In this document: piece after piece, positions 46,026-58,200 of the stretch | How the letters are laid out: each line of letters starts with the position of its first letter | Position numbering within the stretch: the stretch's first letter is position 1 | Assembly (NCBI RefSeq): GCF_012489685.1 | Contig: NC_080044.1 | Coordinates: 62,606,732 to 62,670,731 of the forward strand | Direction: 5' to 3' | DNA: 64,000 bases | Source: Lotus japonicus | Lineage: Eukaryota; Streptophyta; Magnoliopsida; Fabales; Fabaceae | Position numbers and translations under genes: made by a program | Notes under the pieces: generated by a model | Told to the model about the DNA's origin: nothing | Seen by the model: only the letters and a program-made list of their open reading frames with translations | Database searches by the model: none

Positions 46026-46280
46026 CAGTGTCCACTGTCCAGTACTTCCCCGAGCAAAATCAGCTTATTATATCCACAAACATGGACTGTCTATAACTAT
46101 TGTCGAAACTTATAGAATGTTTTATCAGATTTCAGTCATGTGTTAGAGTGTCCCAATTTGTCAATTCAACAAAAATGAGTAACTATGATTGATGATAAAC
46201 TTGGAGCTAATGATTCTCAAACTTTACAGCAAATGGTGACATTGTCCTCGTGTTTTACTGACATTTTTCTTGTGATATAG

Positions 46281-47011
46281 CAGTATTAAGTCCCTTTACT
46301 ATGGAACAGTGCAGATCCTGACACAGGAGTACCTTGCTGAGGTTCATTTTAATCAACCAGTACAGATGTGGGTAAGGTTAAGATTTTAGTAGACTGGTAG
46401 TGGCATAGTTCCTAATACTTTCCTTGTGTGGTCTTCACTATTTGTGTTGTTAGAAAATCTGATATGATGTTGAGGTTTCATCCTATGAGGACATAAATTT
46501 TAATCTTAGACTTATGTATCTTGTGTGTCATCTAATCAACTTAACCAGCAACAGTGAGAATTTCCGGTTTAGCCGATGGATTTACAGTTATTTGTATTAA
46601 CTGTTATCCACAATTTGTGTGCTGGTGTTTGACATGTCATGAGGAGGTCCCTGCCCTCTGTTGCCTATGAAATTTTCATTACTACTCTATAACTAGAACC
46701 TTCTTGAATCTATTGAGGAAACAAAAGGCCAAATACATAAAACATGTAATGATGCAATGTTGTAATGTTATTTTGGCTTTGTTAGAAACTAATCATGTTC
46801 ATTCATTTGTGTTGGTGTTACTATTTTGCTTTTTATTAGTATTATATGATTTATTGATTCTAGACGGTTGATGTGTTCTTTTAGATTAATCAATTGGAAA
46901 AGGACAAAGATGTTATTGCTCAGGCACAAGCAATTGCAGCTCTTGAAGCATCACCCCGGTCATCGTTTTCTTTTGTGAATGCTCTAAACAATTTTCTCTG
47001 TGACTCCCAAG
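46281..47011 (+). pseudogene. TAF2: TAF2 gene fragment, two exons, copy 2
   Basis: Exon 46,281-46,371 (EYLAEVHFNQPVQMW) and exon 46,885-47,011 ([20 protein letters not shown]) match copy 1 almost exactly and keep their GT-AG borders. The first TAF2 exon is missing because the deletion ends just inside the intron that follows it (46,234/46,235). Confidence 0.88.
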
Positions 47012-47915
47012 GTGTGTTTCCTCTATGTAGTGTATAATATTTTCTCTAATTGATTAAAATATGACATTAATATCTGGGATTTTTTGGTCCAAACTCAAGG
47101 CTTTATTGGCAAATTCAGCATCTGTGGTATTCAAATGCTAGAATACTTATTGCATTATGACTTCATGTGATATCAGTTGATTGCAAAACACAAACTAAAT
47201 TCATGAGCAGAGTGTGTTTCAATTAGGCTATCCTTAACTTTATTGAAAAGAAGAACATCATTTAGTTAAGAAGCTAATAGGGATGTTATGACTTTACATT
47301 TGGATGTTGATAGAAAACAAAGAAGCTAATAGGGAAAGAAAAAGGAGAACAAAAATTGAATCCTTACGACTTACAGTGTCAAGTATAATCAGTACTTATA
47401 TATAAAGAGTAGTTAAGAGCTACTCATAATAGAATCATAACCAATTCTAACAAAGCTAACTAAACTAACTCAATTATGTAGGCGGTCAACAATGTAAATA
47501 TAATATACATAGGCTACACCCGTAGGCATACCTTGCCAGTTGAAATCCTTGTATTCTGTCTCCCAAGAGGTCCAGCAGCAAACATAGTCCTTGTATTCTG
47601 CCTACACACTAAACATGAGAAAAAACAAAATTATTTGATATGTAGGAGCCTTATCAATTATGTTCTTCATAGTTCGATGCCTACACACTAAACATGAGAA
47701 GAAGCAAAATTACTTGATATGTTTCAAAGGAGGACAGCAAAGCAATAAAAAAGTACTATAACCATGCATAACACTGAAAAATGAGAACAAGGAAATGAAC
47801 AAAAAATGCTAACAAGTCTTAGAAAGATATTCCACAGGCAAAATTATACTGAGCTGAGCATTTGTCGTTGCAAGGTTGATTCAAAATGTAATTATATTAA
47901 CTCCACAACACATAC

Positions 47916-48033
47916 CACGCTGCTCTTGGCAGTAGTGGCTGCCCTGAAGACGAGAACCGAGACGATCAATGACTTGTCCTTTCTCTCGAATCCAAGATCC
48001 AGCGTTGTACAACACTTTCCTAATGAGCCCCAT
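47916..48033 (-). pseudogene. Gamma-carbonic-anhydrase first exon, copy 2
   Basis: Identical to the copy 1 exon, from MGLIRKVLYN to CQEQR with the same donor and the same upstream TGGGCC. No further exon. Confidence 0.75.
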
Positions 48034-48523
48034 TTTGAGCCTGAGAAAAAGAGAGAAATATTTACTGGGCTGGCCCATTACATTATGGGCAAGATATGTC
48101 ATCCACTAAAGCAAATGTAAATCATATTTTCTAACTTTTTCTTTCTCTTATAGGATGAACATCAGAAACAGATTGGGAGCAATATCTGCCAATGTTGAAA
48201 AGGATTTGGAGAGATGGCATAATGCAAGGAATGCAAGGATTTTGATAATGTGCACATGAAGTGAACAGCTAACTATTTTATGTGATTATATTTTGTAGCA
48301 TAGCCTTCTCTATCAATGTATCAATGTATCAATGTGCCACTGTTCTGTGTGATAATGTGCCACTGTCTCAATGTGCCCTTAACTAGCAAATAAATAAATA
48401 AATTATTTTTTTTGGAATAGCAGTGCTGTAATAGCAAAAATAGCAAAAATGCAGACCCCATCTTGAAGAAGATAATCACAGTTCTCCAGAAAAAAGCTGG
48501 CAACTCCAAAAAAAAATAAGACC

Positions 48524-48726
48524 CATTGTCACTACGCTACTGAAGAAGAGGTGAGTAAATAGCAGTGTTTTACCATAGTAAAGCTAATATAAAATACATT
48601 GTCACTACGTTACCCATACCCAATAGATGAAGAGTGAGTAGAGAGTAGCAGTGTTTTACCAAAGCAAAGCTAATATAAAAACACGTTGTCACTACATTAC
48701 CCAATTACCCAATAGATGAAGAGTGA
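48524..48726 (+). repeat. Imperfect tandem repeat, copy 2
   Basis: Counterpart of 26,095-26,297 with the same number of units. Confidence 0.75.
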
Positions 48727-48871
48727 TATTTGAGGGAGAGACAAGAAGACAAATAAGGAAAGTGGGAATTCAAGCAGCAGCGTTAACGAGGAAATGACAT
48801 TGGATATCAGCTCGCATAGAGTAATGGGGGTGGGGACAAGAGTTTACAAATTAGGGTTAAGAACCTTGTAG

Positions 48872-48895
48872 TTTTTTTTTTTTGGGGGGGGGGGG
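48872..48895 (+). repeat. T run followed by G run, copy 2
   Basis: Twelve T and twelve G; one G fewer than copy 1. Confidence 0.85.
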
Positions 48896-49354
48896 TGTAA
48901 ATGTGTTTTTGGGCCTTGTAGTAAAAAAAAAGTAACTTTTTTTTGTGTAATACATTCACACTATACTTTTTTCTCTCATCTCATTTCCACAATTTTTTTT
49001 CTTATCTCTCTTTGCATTTTTTGTCGCATCACATATTATATCACCGATTTTTCTCTTTCTTCTTCTTATTCCTCTAAGGTGGAGGTGGAAAAGAGAGATG
49101 AAATTGCCAATGCCATGTCATTCCCAATTCCATTATGTTTTGAAAATTGAAACTTAAATTATTTCAATAATGAACAAGTAAAGAAAATAGGTTTTTATAA
49201 GAAACTAAAAGAAAAATGATATTTTGTCATCTGAAAATTGATTTCGTTACTTGTGACTGAGCTGATTTTGTGGGACACAACGTGTAGGGGGTAGCATTAA
49301 TCAGAGTTGGAATATCATTAAAACGAGGCACTTGCTGATAGTTGCGGACAATGT

Positions 49355-49913
49355 TGTCAAGATCGGAATCCTTCTTAGGATCGTTCAGGGGGCTAAAAGA
49401 TCGTAAATCTTAGGATTGAGATCGGATTGTAGATCCTTTAAGATTCTAATAAGAATGCAAATATATACTTCATAAATTACATATACATAAAAATTCGCAT
49501 ATATAAGAAAAATAGTCCATGATTCACATCAAAATTCACATACAATGACATGATAAATTCATAACATAAGAATCATAATCCAAGCTGCATGTTTACTGTA
49601 TTGGTTCAATGGTTTGAGACTTAGGAAAAGTTAGGGGTTATCGATTAGCAATTATCACTTTTATTAAAAACTTATACCACTTTATGAGTTTTGGCTGAAA
49701 TTGGACTTTTTTTTTTTAAGTCTGCAATGGGACTTTGAAATGGACCAAAAATTTAAAAGTCCGTGTGGAAAACTCTCTCTCTTCAGGATCGCAAGATCGG
49801 GATTTCGGTGAGATCTAATCTATTCTCTGATCCTACAATAGATCTAGATCGCTGGGGCTTTCTCAAATCCTAAAATCGTAAGATCTTGGGATCCATATCG
49901 GAATCTTAACTGC
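49355..49913. mobile_element. Possible GATC-rich MITE, copy 2
   Basis: Counterpart of 26,940-27,498 with a few substitutions, several of them in the outer gatc words. Confidence 0.4.
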
Positions 49914-50883
49914 ACTGCCTGCGGATGACACCCGCATGAGGTTGATGCAAGAAGTGTTTTTTCTCTCTTCATCCCCCCATCCCTCATCTATTCCCGCCCC
50001 ATGCGGTGATTCTTATTGCATCCGCTTTTCCCACCTTCCCACAGATCCTCATGGGATTTGAATAAGCTAGTAAGATTTGAATTAAAATGAAGTTACGCAA
50101 AAAATAAAAAAATTATAAATGCAACAAGTGGCGGGGCTAGGAGAAAAAAAATGGAGGGGGTGCAAAGACTTTTTAATACATAAATTAAAATGTTTTTTAT
50201 CAGCACTACACAGATGCTCATAAAAAAATCAAAAATTAAGTAAATTCAAATAATATGAATATTCAAAATTTATGTTAATATTTTCGAAAATTTGCTTCTC
50301 ATTTTTTTCAATTTTGTATTCTCTCCACGTATAACTTTGCCTTTAATTTTTTTTTTATTATTTTCATCAGTATTTTTTACTTATTATTCTTACAATTCGT
50401 TCTCTTAAAAAAAGAATTTATTCTTATACTTTTGATTCTTTTTGTCTGGAGAAATTTATCACATTTGTATATTGTATTTTTTTTTTCTTAAATTGTTATA
50501 TTTTAAACTCTCACTTTTCTATGAAAAGGAAAAAGATGTGTGCATGATTTATTGAATATACTAATAATTAATTGCATAAAAATTACCATCAAAATTAATT
50601 AAATAAGAAAAAAAATCTAGATGCAATCTCAAGTGAATATTTATAGCGTTAAAAAAATTGGAACTTTTAGTTCTTTACACATTTGCCTAGTATTATATAT
50701 TTACGTAATATATACGGGGCATGGACTCCATAACTAGAGACACCGATTTGCATCTACACTCCCAAATTCTTATCAGCATTTCCATCCTCGTCTCTGTCCC
50801 CATGAGGAAAATTTTCACATGGTTGAGGCCCCAAACGAGATAATCATCGTTATCATGTAGAAATTGTAAATGTAGCATTATTA

Positions 50884-51293
50884 GAGCATCTCCAATTCAA
50901 GGTTCTTAGTTTTTATTTTTGAGTTAAGAACTAAGAACTGAGTTCTTAACCATTGGAGGAGATGACGCAGAATTCTTAAAAATAAGAACTAGGTTCTTAT
51001 ATAAGGAGTTTTACTTCTTGAGTTCTTAGTATAAAAAAATAATTTTTTCTCTCTCATTCATCAACTCATTCAATTAAAGCATTGAATTAGCACTTAAATT
51101 TAAATCAAAATTATATGAAAAATAAAAATATTACTAATATAATGGTATTGTGGGACCAAATGAATAGTGCTAAGAACTAAGAACTAAGAACTCATGAATG
51201 GATCAAAATTTTTAAAGAGTTGCTTAAGCACATGTGGCAGTACGAGCCTACATAAATAGTGCTAAAAACTAAGAACTAGCATTGGAGATGCTC
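50884..51293. mobile_element. Harbinger-like MITE, copy 2
   Basis: Starts GAGCATCTCCAATTCAAGG and ends GAGATGCTC-type terminus with TTA at 50,881-50,883 and 51,294-51,296. Has an extra taagaac unit (near 51,171-51,190) relative to copy 1. Confidence 0.8.
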
Positions 51294-51312
51294 TTAGAGC
51301 TCATTTCTATAG

Positions 51313-51625
51313 CACTCCCTTTGGTCCGTTTTATAAGAAAAACTTTGACAAATCACACAAACCAAGGAAACTAATATTTTTTATAAAATAAACTACTATG
51401 CTTAATTTCAATGATGTCTTTTCCTTTTCACAAGAACAATCATTCTAATTGTCATAAATATTGAGAATACGTATTGGGTGCTGTAATTTTCCTCTAAACT
51501 CTTGCATGGGGAATAAGTCTCTTTGCATTGTAATAGATTATTTGACTTAATTTTATGAGTGTTTCTTATAAAAAGGAACAAAAATAATTTCCAAAGCGTT
51601 TCTTATAAAAAGGACCGGAGTTGAG
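51313..51625. mobile_element. Stowaway-like MITE, copy 2
   Basis: Counterpart of 28,893-29,223; the right end is single (aaggaccggagttgagta), so the 17-bp duplication in copy 1 arose after the split. Confidence 0.7.
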
Positions 51626-52206
51626 TATTATTTTCCTTTTTCCATAGGGTGGGTTTGTGAGTTGAGTTTTAGAGAGTAAAGTTAGGAATGAGGAAACTTA
51701 TGAGAAATCCTCCAATTGGTTAAAAAAAATTTAAATAGAGGGGGAGTGGATTGGATTGGATTATATGAGGATTGAGACCCATAAGTCTAATTATATACAT
51801 ATATAACCCTATTCGGGATACAATGGCAGTCTCGACTAATAAATGACATTTTTAAGGTTTATTCTTTGTGACTTCACGCCTACATATTTGATTGAGAAAC
51901 TTAACTGAATACTATCTAACACATACTAGGGAAAACAGACACTTGCAACTTCAAAAGCCAATTGGCACCAGCACCACTAAATACCATTCCAGAGAGCCAA
52001 TATCCCAATCTGAATTTCACACGCCTACCATGAGCCATTCCAATTCACCAAACAGTAGGAACATCAAACAAGCACTATCCTTTATCAAACTCGAACAAGT
52101 TCCAGCCAACCGAAATCACAACTTCCCATCAAAATCCCAAGATCACCCTTCGTATTACAACAACCAGCACAAAAAAAACAGTACCAATTGCCATACCGGA
52201 TAACAA

Positions 52207-53107
52207 TCATAACTCTTGCAGACAAAGAAATGGTTGGGTAGACCATTTAAAAAGTGAGAAACTAAAACCACCAACCTTAGACTTGATCCAATGCCAAGAC
52301 CTCCACTTGATCAGCTCCATAACCGTTGACATATCCGCCACACCATCTCGGAAAACAATTGAATTATGCATGAGCCAGATGGACCATGCTGCAGCCAACC
52401 AAATCGCAAATGCACACTTTTGTTGCAATTTATTCAAGCCAAATACAAACTGCAAGAGATGAGCACGAGGCTCCAATGGAAGGGCGGTTTGAACGCCAAG
52501 CCAATGATAGTACCCACGCCACACATCTACCGAGAAAGGGCATGAAATGACAATGTGAGCACTTGTCTCCGCAACCACACCGCAAACCGAGCAAGTAATC
52601 TCCTCCTGTGATTGCAAAACCTTTCGCTTCCACAGGATCTCCTTGCTGGAAATTCGATCCAACACCAACCTCCAAGTAAACACCTTCACATTCGAGGGGG
52701 CAATAGACCACCAAATCCGATTAAAAATTGGATCCGGGCTCGCTAATAAAAGTACCTGAAAAAAAGAGTAGAAAGAGTTAACTGAAAACACGCAGTCGGG
52801 GCTTGGGCTCCAACTCCATTTGTCAAGAACTCCTTCAGACAAGTGAATTCGGTTAATGTCATCAAGCATGGAATTGTACCATAACAATTCCTTACCCGCA
52901 AGAGGCCTTCTCCACCCAAACTACCACCTCCACTCTCCACGGTTCCATGTCCCACACTCTCGAACACATGTATACTTCAACTGAGATAAATTTGTCGAGT
53001 CTATGGTACCTGTTACACAAGTTGCCCATGAAGTGAAAAGAAACACGCAGAGTTGCACAAGAAATGGGAGATTGAATTGTGCCATCCAAACGATAGCGTG
53101 ATATCAC
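52207..53107 (-). pseudogene. LINE ORF2 C-terminal fragment (zf-RVT), copy 2
   Basis: The frame is open to its natural stop at 52,207: zf-RVT with CSVCGVVAETSAHIVISCPF, then AIWLAAAWSIWLMHNSIVFR, IKWRSWHWIKSKVGGFSFSL and the C terminus FLCLQEL. The KVGGFSFSLFKW-type ending is characteristic of plant L1-type LINEs. Upstream the frame is broken as in copy 1, and the RT core is missing, so the element is 5'-truncated and inactive. Confidence 0.87.
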
Positions 53108-53129
53108 GATTTGATAATTATCGTTTGGG

Positions 53130-53650
53130 GGGCAGCGAAAACGTTAGTGAGAAGAAAGGAGAAGGAGATAGACGATAGACACAACGATTTATTCTGGTTC
53201 GCCCCTAGAACGATAGGGCTACGTCCAGTCCCCAACAAGGCTGGGATTTCGCTATGCAAGTATCAAGGACTTCTCCTACAACAAGTATTTAATATGACTT
53301 CTCCCGGTGAGTTTATAAGGACTCCTCCTACGAGTTTATAAGGACTCCTCCTATGAGTTTATGAGGGCTCCTCCTAGTGAGTATTAATAGGACTTATCCC
53401 GGTGAGTTTATAAGGACTCCTCCTATGAGTTTATGAGGGCTCCTCCTAGTGAGTATTAATAGGACTTATCCCGGTGAGTTTATAAGGACTCCTCCTTTGA
53501 GTTTATAAAGACTCCTCCTAGTGAGTATTATCCAGGACTCCACCAAGTATTCTTTCATTGCCTCTTCAGGCATTGAGTATTAGATAGGACACAAGTATTA
53601 GACAGGACTTTTCCCACAAACAATCTTTCTCAAGATCGTTTTCATCTACT
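53130..53650 (+). mobile_element. LTR-like sequence with minisatellite, copy 2
   Basis: Counterpart of 30,715-31,260. The minisatellite (53,298-53,535) has two rather than three of the initial 23-bp units. Confidence 0.6.
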
Positions 53651-54091
53651 CTAAAATCTCTTTTTCTAAGAGGGATAGTAGATCAATTAAGTTCATGAAC
53701 ATAAAGCATTTAGGAGATTTTCAACTCTAGGCTTATGCTTTGTATTCTATTACATGATAAAGATAAAAAAGATTTAACTCAAAGAATATCTACTCTACAT
53801 GTTTTTATCAGACTTAAATAAATGATGTGATCATTAGGAGTATCATCGATGTTTGATGTTGAGCATTAAGGCTCCAATTCGCGCTTCATATACTTGAGCA
53901 TAAAGCTCAATCCTTGTGAGCATGAGCGCTGCTTCCTCTAGTCTTTACTTCTTCCCTTTATACTTCTGAGTCTTCTGTGAGCGAAAAGTATTCGTTGCGA
54001 CCAATTAAGTGATTATATAACGAAATATCTAGTGTCAAATGGACTACTTAAGTGAAAAGCTATTTTTATATTTGTACAACAAAGATAAATC

Positions 54092-54139
54092 AATTTTTGG
54101 TTTCTTAAAAATAAATTTAATTTTAAGAAACCAAAAATT
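54092..54139. repeat. Hairpin, copy 2
   Basis: Same arms as 31,701-31,749; the A run at the loop side is one base shorter. Confidence 0.7.
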
Positions 54140-54149
54140 CTCTGTTTTG

Positions 54150-56350
54150 GTTGTTTGGTTCAAGGTTTTCATTAGTCAAATTCATCAGAACCCAATGATA
54201 AAACATTACTTAACGCATGACAGGAGCCCAAAAACCAGAATTGAAGAATACGATGGATAATACTAGGAACAAGAAGGCAATCAGTGAATACTTGTTGGCT
54301 TCCATATGTCTGAGATTGACATCCGTCTTCAAATTCTCTGTTTATCATCTCATGTTTTTTAGAATGAGGTCCGTTTTTTTAGATTGAAGTGCTGGGAGTT
54401 TCAGAAATGGATAGTGATCTTTCCATCTGAGAACATGTCGAGAGTTGGTGAAAGATTAAAACTAGTTATACAGGAGTCTCTCCATATCAAATTACATTCT
54501 AGTGGAATTTCTGAAAAAGGTTTCATTCCCTGCAAAATCAAGTAAATGAGGGGTTTGGAGATACTTTGGTGGTGAGGGATTGACCTTGTGTCATTGCAAT
54601 TTGAATTGGACCCTGGCACTGTGTGGCATTATCGGATTATGAGTGTTGATATTGTTGCTTGTTTTGGTTGTGCTTTTATTCTTGCTTGTTTTGTTTTTCT
54701 AGCTACTGTTATGTTCATATTGTAGTCTTTTATTTCTTTTAGTTATCTTAGCTTTGTCATTGGTTTCTGTTTTAATCTCACTTGGGAGAGTTTGTTCCAT
54801 GACTTTGTCTTCTATTATAATATATATCTTTCTCTTTTCAAAAAAAAAAATTAATTTTTTATTCAACTTTATATCACTTATTTTTTAAGCACAAACAAAT
54901 GGGCCCAATATTTACATGCACACATTTTTATTGTTGATTTTAAATTATTATTTAACTAAAACGTTTCAAATATAGATTAGAGGTGTAATTGGAATCATAT
55001 ACTGTATACAGAGAGAGGCCAACTTGAACAACTTGACCAACTTGACGCTTTTGCGGAGAATGGTATGTCTTTACATGTCTAAATGAAGATTTATGAAGTT
55101 ATCCTCTCCTTTTGTTTAGTTTTTTTTCTGTATGACCAAGGGTTCCTTGTTGTTTGAGCCTCTAGCCCCGTCTTTAATAAAAACAAATATTTGAATAGCA
55201 AGGTTAAAGGTTATACCAAGTAGATCAACAGAGATTGTCTACAATGCTTCAGCTACCCCAGTGTTAGTTGTGAAAGGGAGTTTCACAGACTTGATCGACT
55301 ACTATTTACATTATATCAACAATTGAAAGATGGAAGGATATCATTTAGATGGCATCCTAATTAAAGAAAGGTATAACTTAAGTTGGAAGACAAAAGTGAG
55401 AACACAATCTAACACTGGCGATCGGCTAACACAGTGATCAATGAACAAAGGTACGTTAAAATAAATACAGGTTACTGAAGCTATATAGTCAAGCAACATA
55501 GTGATCAATGAAGATAATGATCTCAGTCATTTGTCATGGTCATCCAATGAGCAAAAAAAATTCTTAACATCTAAAATATCCTAACCGCTATTGATGGATT
55601 GAGAAAGAGATTCAGATCACATCCAATAAAATAAGATACTTGCAGCAGCTGCTATGTCAGTTAGCAACGCCATCTACTGTGAGAAGATTTTGTTCCAATA
55701 GCCAAAGTCAACTGATTTTCAAACAAAGTAAGAATCTGCAATAAAAGCCCACAACAAACCAATCAATATTTTGGCCTCGTTTTGACAAAAAAAAAATATT
55801 TTGGCATCGTGAATATTAGTGAAATATATTATTTTTGAGTTTTGATTTATTAAGGATTTATTTTTTTCTTCTATCTCATTCATTCACTTTTTATTTAAAG
55901 TGACTAAACAGGTTTGAACTCGTAGGTCAAGTTCGGAGAGAAATCACCTCCAGACTATCAGGCAAGACTAGAGCTGGGTTAACCACTGCAAAATATGAAT
56001 TGGACAAAAAGTCTAAACGCAACCAAAGTCTTTACTCATTGCTCATGTGTTTGGTATAAATTCTTGATATTATATGCGCTACAAGTTGGAGCATACATTT
56101 GATGAACAATAGAATCTAAGTAATAACATTCGAACTTTTATCTTGTTTGAGTTGTACAAGTCTGAACTTGATCATCGTCGAAAGTTGAGAAGATTTTCCA
56201 CAACTTTTATATTGGTCTCAATTACTAAATCATTTTCTAACTTAGGGTAAAAAAAATCTTCCGTAGAACACCAATCATATTTTCTTATCACTTTCTCTCA
56301 TATTGAATACTTAAATTTGTTTTCCCTTATGAGTTTCTCTTTTATCTATA
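54150..56350. other. No gene identified; counterpart of copy 1 non-coding DNA
   Basis: Matches 31,760-33,341 and 36,328-37,030. The join at 55,741/55,742 replaces the I29 gene, the LINE and the direct repeat of copy 1. Confidence 0.5.
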
Positions 56351-56352
56351 AA

Positions 56353-56382
56353 CTAGTATTTTTTACCCGTGCGATGCACGGG
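56353..56382 (-). mobile_element. Helitron 3' terminus, copy 2
   Basis: Counterpart of 37,034-37,063; the hairpin loop has changed (gcgatgc against gcgttgc) while both stems stay paired. Confidence 0.65.
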
Positions 56383-56477
56383 GATATTCACTTTTATTTT
56401 TTGTTTTTTTAATTTGTGTTTTTAAATATATTTTATAGATTTAAAGAACAAATTTATTTTTTATATAAGAAATCATA

Positions 56478-56564
56478 AGAGCTATGGCACATATGGGTTG
56501 GGAGGGAAAGGTCCAGGTATCAATCCCGGGTGGATGTAGTTTATCTTTATGATGTAAGAAAAAA
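56478..56564 (+). mobile_element. SINE-like fragment, copy 2
   Basis: Counterpart of 37,161-37,250 with the poly-A interrupted by a G. Confidence 0.4.
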
Positions 56565-57035
56565 CTGAAATTATGAATGTCCTAATTAATTTAGTAAAAT
56601 AAATGAAAACGAATGAGTTTTTTTAAAAGAAAACGAAAATGAAAAAGATTATAATTAATATAATTCGAAAAAATTATTTGATTTTTTTTATTAAGTTACT
56701 AGTGTTTTATACCCGCGCGTTGCACGGGGAATATGTCTATTGTATTTGATACATCAATTAATACTTTGATTATTAAAAATATATTAAACAACGAATGAAA
56801 TATAAGAGTCAGAATTGATGAGTAAAGTGGACATAAGGACTTCTCTTCTAAGCCCGATTGAGACAAACGGGAACTCGTTTCACATTCTCCGTAAATATGA
56901 AGACGATAACACAAATCATAGATATAAGAAATTACCAACATATTAATCTTTAAAAAAAATGAATGTGATAGTAGCACAAATCAGGATTGTGTAAGATAAA
57001 TCATAAAGTATAACATTATTGTGTTTATTCCAACT

Positions 57036-57365
57036 AAGTAAGGATGAAAATGGGTAGGTACTATAGTACCATCCCCATACCCGCGTTTTTAAAAATTACA
57101 TATACTCGTCCCTATACTCAAGTGGGTAGCAACTCGAAGCTCTCCACCTTTAGACAATTCAATTTCATTACAGGAAGCTATCAATCTTTGCCTAAATCTA
57201 AATCTATGGATGACAATGGGTCTCAAAATCATAGGGTACCTGCAAAAAATATTCACTATGGGTATGGTAAAAAACTGCTAAAAGAGTATGAGGTTGGGTA
57301 TAGGTAATTACCCGCAAAAAATAGTGGATATGGGCACTATAGTACCCAAACGGCTCATACCCGCA
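57036..57365. mobile_element. Decayed hAT-like element within the Helitron cluster
   Basis: gatgaaaatgggtaggtac at the left and gtacccaaacggctcatacccg at the right, with gggta/taccc words throughout, resemble a known type of plant non-autonomous hAT. Termini and duplication are unclear. Confidence 0.35.
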
Positions 57366-58125
57366 CACATGTTATTATCATTATTATTATTATTTGGGAA
57401 TATATTAACAAATTAACTTAAGCTATAGCTTTCAAACTCATTTTTTTTTAAAAAAAGTTAGGGATATATTAATTAATACTCAAAAAAAAAATTAAGATAA
57501 AATCAAGAAATAAATCACCTAAATCCTAATCAAATCTAAAATTTAAAAATGTATTTTTTTTACTTTAAAAATAAATCAAAAATAAATTAAGATAAAATCA
57601 AGAAATAAACAATCTAAATTCTAATCAAATCTTAAATTTTAAAATGTATTTTTTTATGAGAATTAACCTGAGAATGACACGTGCAATTTTTTTCCAATAA
57701 ATGAATATTTTGCACCCCAAAAGATTTTCTTTTCCTCAATCCTTTTGCTTTTGATTAAGAAGAGAAAAGCATGAATCCTTGAAGCATATGACATCTTACA
57801 ATTAGCTGAAGAACAAAATCAATTCATGAAGAAGATTGAAACAGAAACCCAAAATGAAGTCTTGAAGAACAAAAAACCCTCCTTCACCAATTTAAAAGGA
57901 CTGTGGTGAAAGAATTGTATCTAGTGTATTTGTGAATCTTGGGGTGGAACCCTTGTGAAACAAAAAATCAAAGACGCATCTATATATATTAGAAAAGAAC
58001 AACTTCTAGCATGACGTGTTGGATTTGATTAGGATTTATGTTGTTTATTTCATGGTTTAATCTTAATATAAAATCTGTGATGTCAATATATATTAGAAAA
58101 GAAGAACTCTCATCAGGCTGATTTG

Positions 58126-58200
58126 GTGACGTGTCGTTCTCACGTTAATTATCAGTGACGTGTCGTTCTCACGTTAATTATCAGTGACGTGTCATTCTCA
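58126..58200 (+). repeat. 29-bp tandem repeat at the Helitron 5' end
   Basis: gtgacgtgtcgttctcacgt followed by taattatca occurs at 58,126-58,154 and 58,155-58,183, with a partial third unit. The minus-strand Helitron has an analogous repeat (63,431-63,490) built on the same tgacgtgtc core. Confidence 0.8.

Larger units (their letters stand above)
40775..56698 (+). repeat. Segmental duplication, copy 2
   Basis: Matches copy 1 in blocks 40,775-46,199, 46,200-46,234, 46,235-55,741 and 55,742-56,698. Breaks in the match correspond to copy 1 segments 16,666-17,188, 17,224-23,805 and 33,342-36,327. A foldback element at 40,894-41,438 is the only large gain. Similarity ends exactly at a Helitron CTAG end (56,699). 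Confidence 0.95.

Noticed and set aside
58083..58105. TC at 58,083 as the start of the plus-strand Helitron
   Set aside because: It is preceded by G rather than A; 57,979 has the expected A/TC context. Both remain possible, and the second may be an internal repeat.
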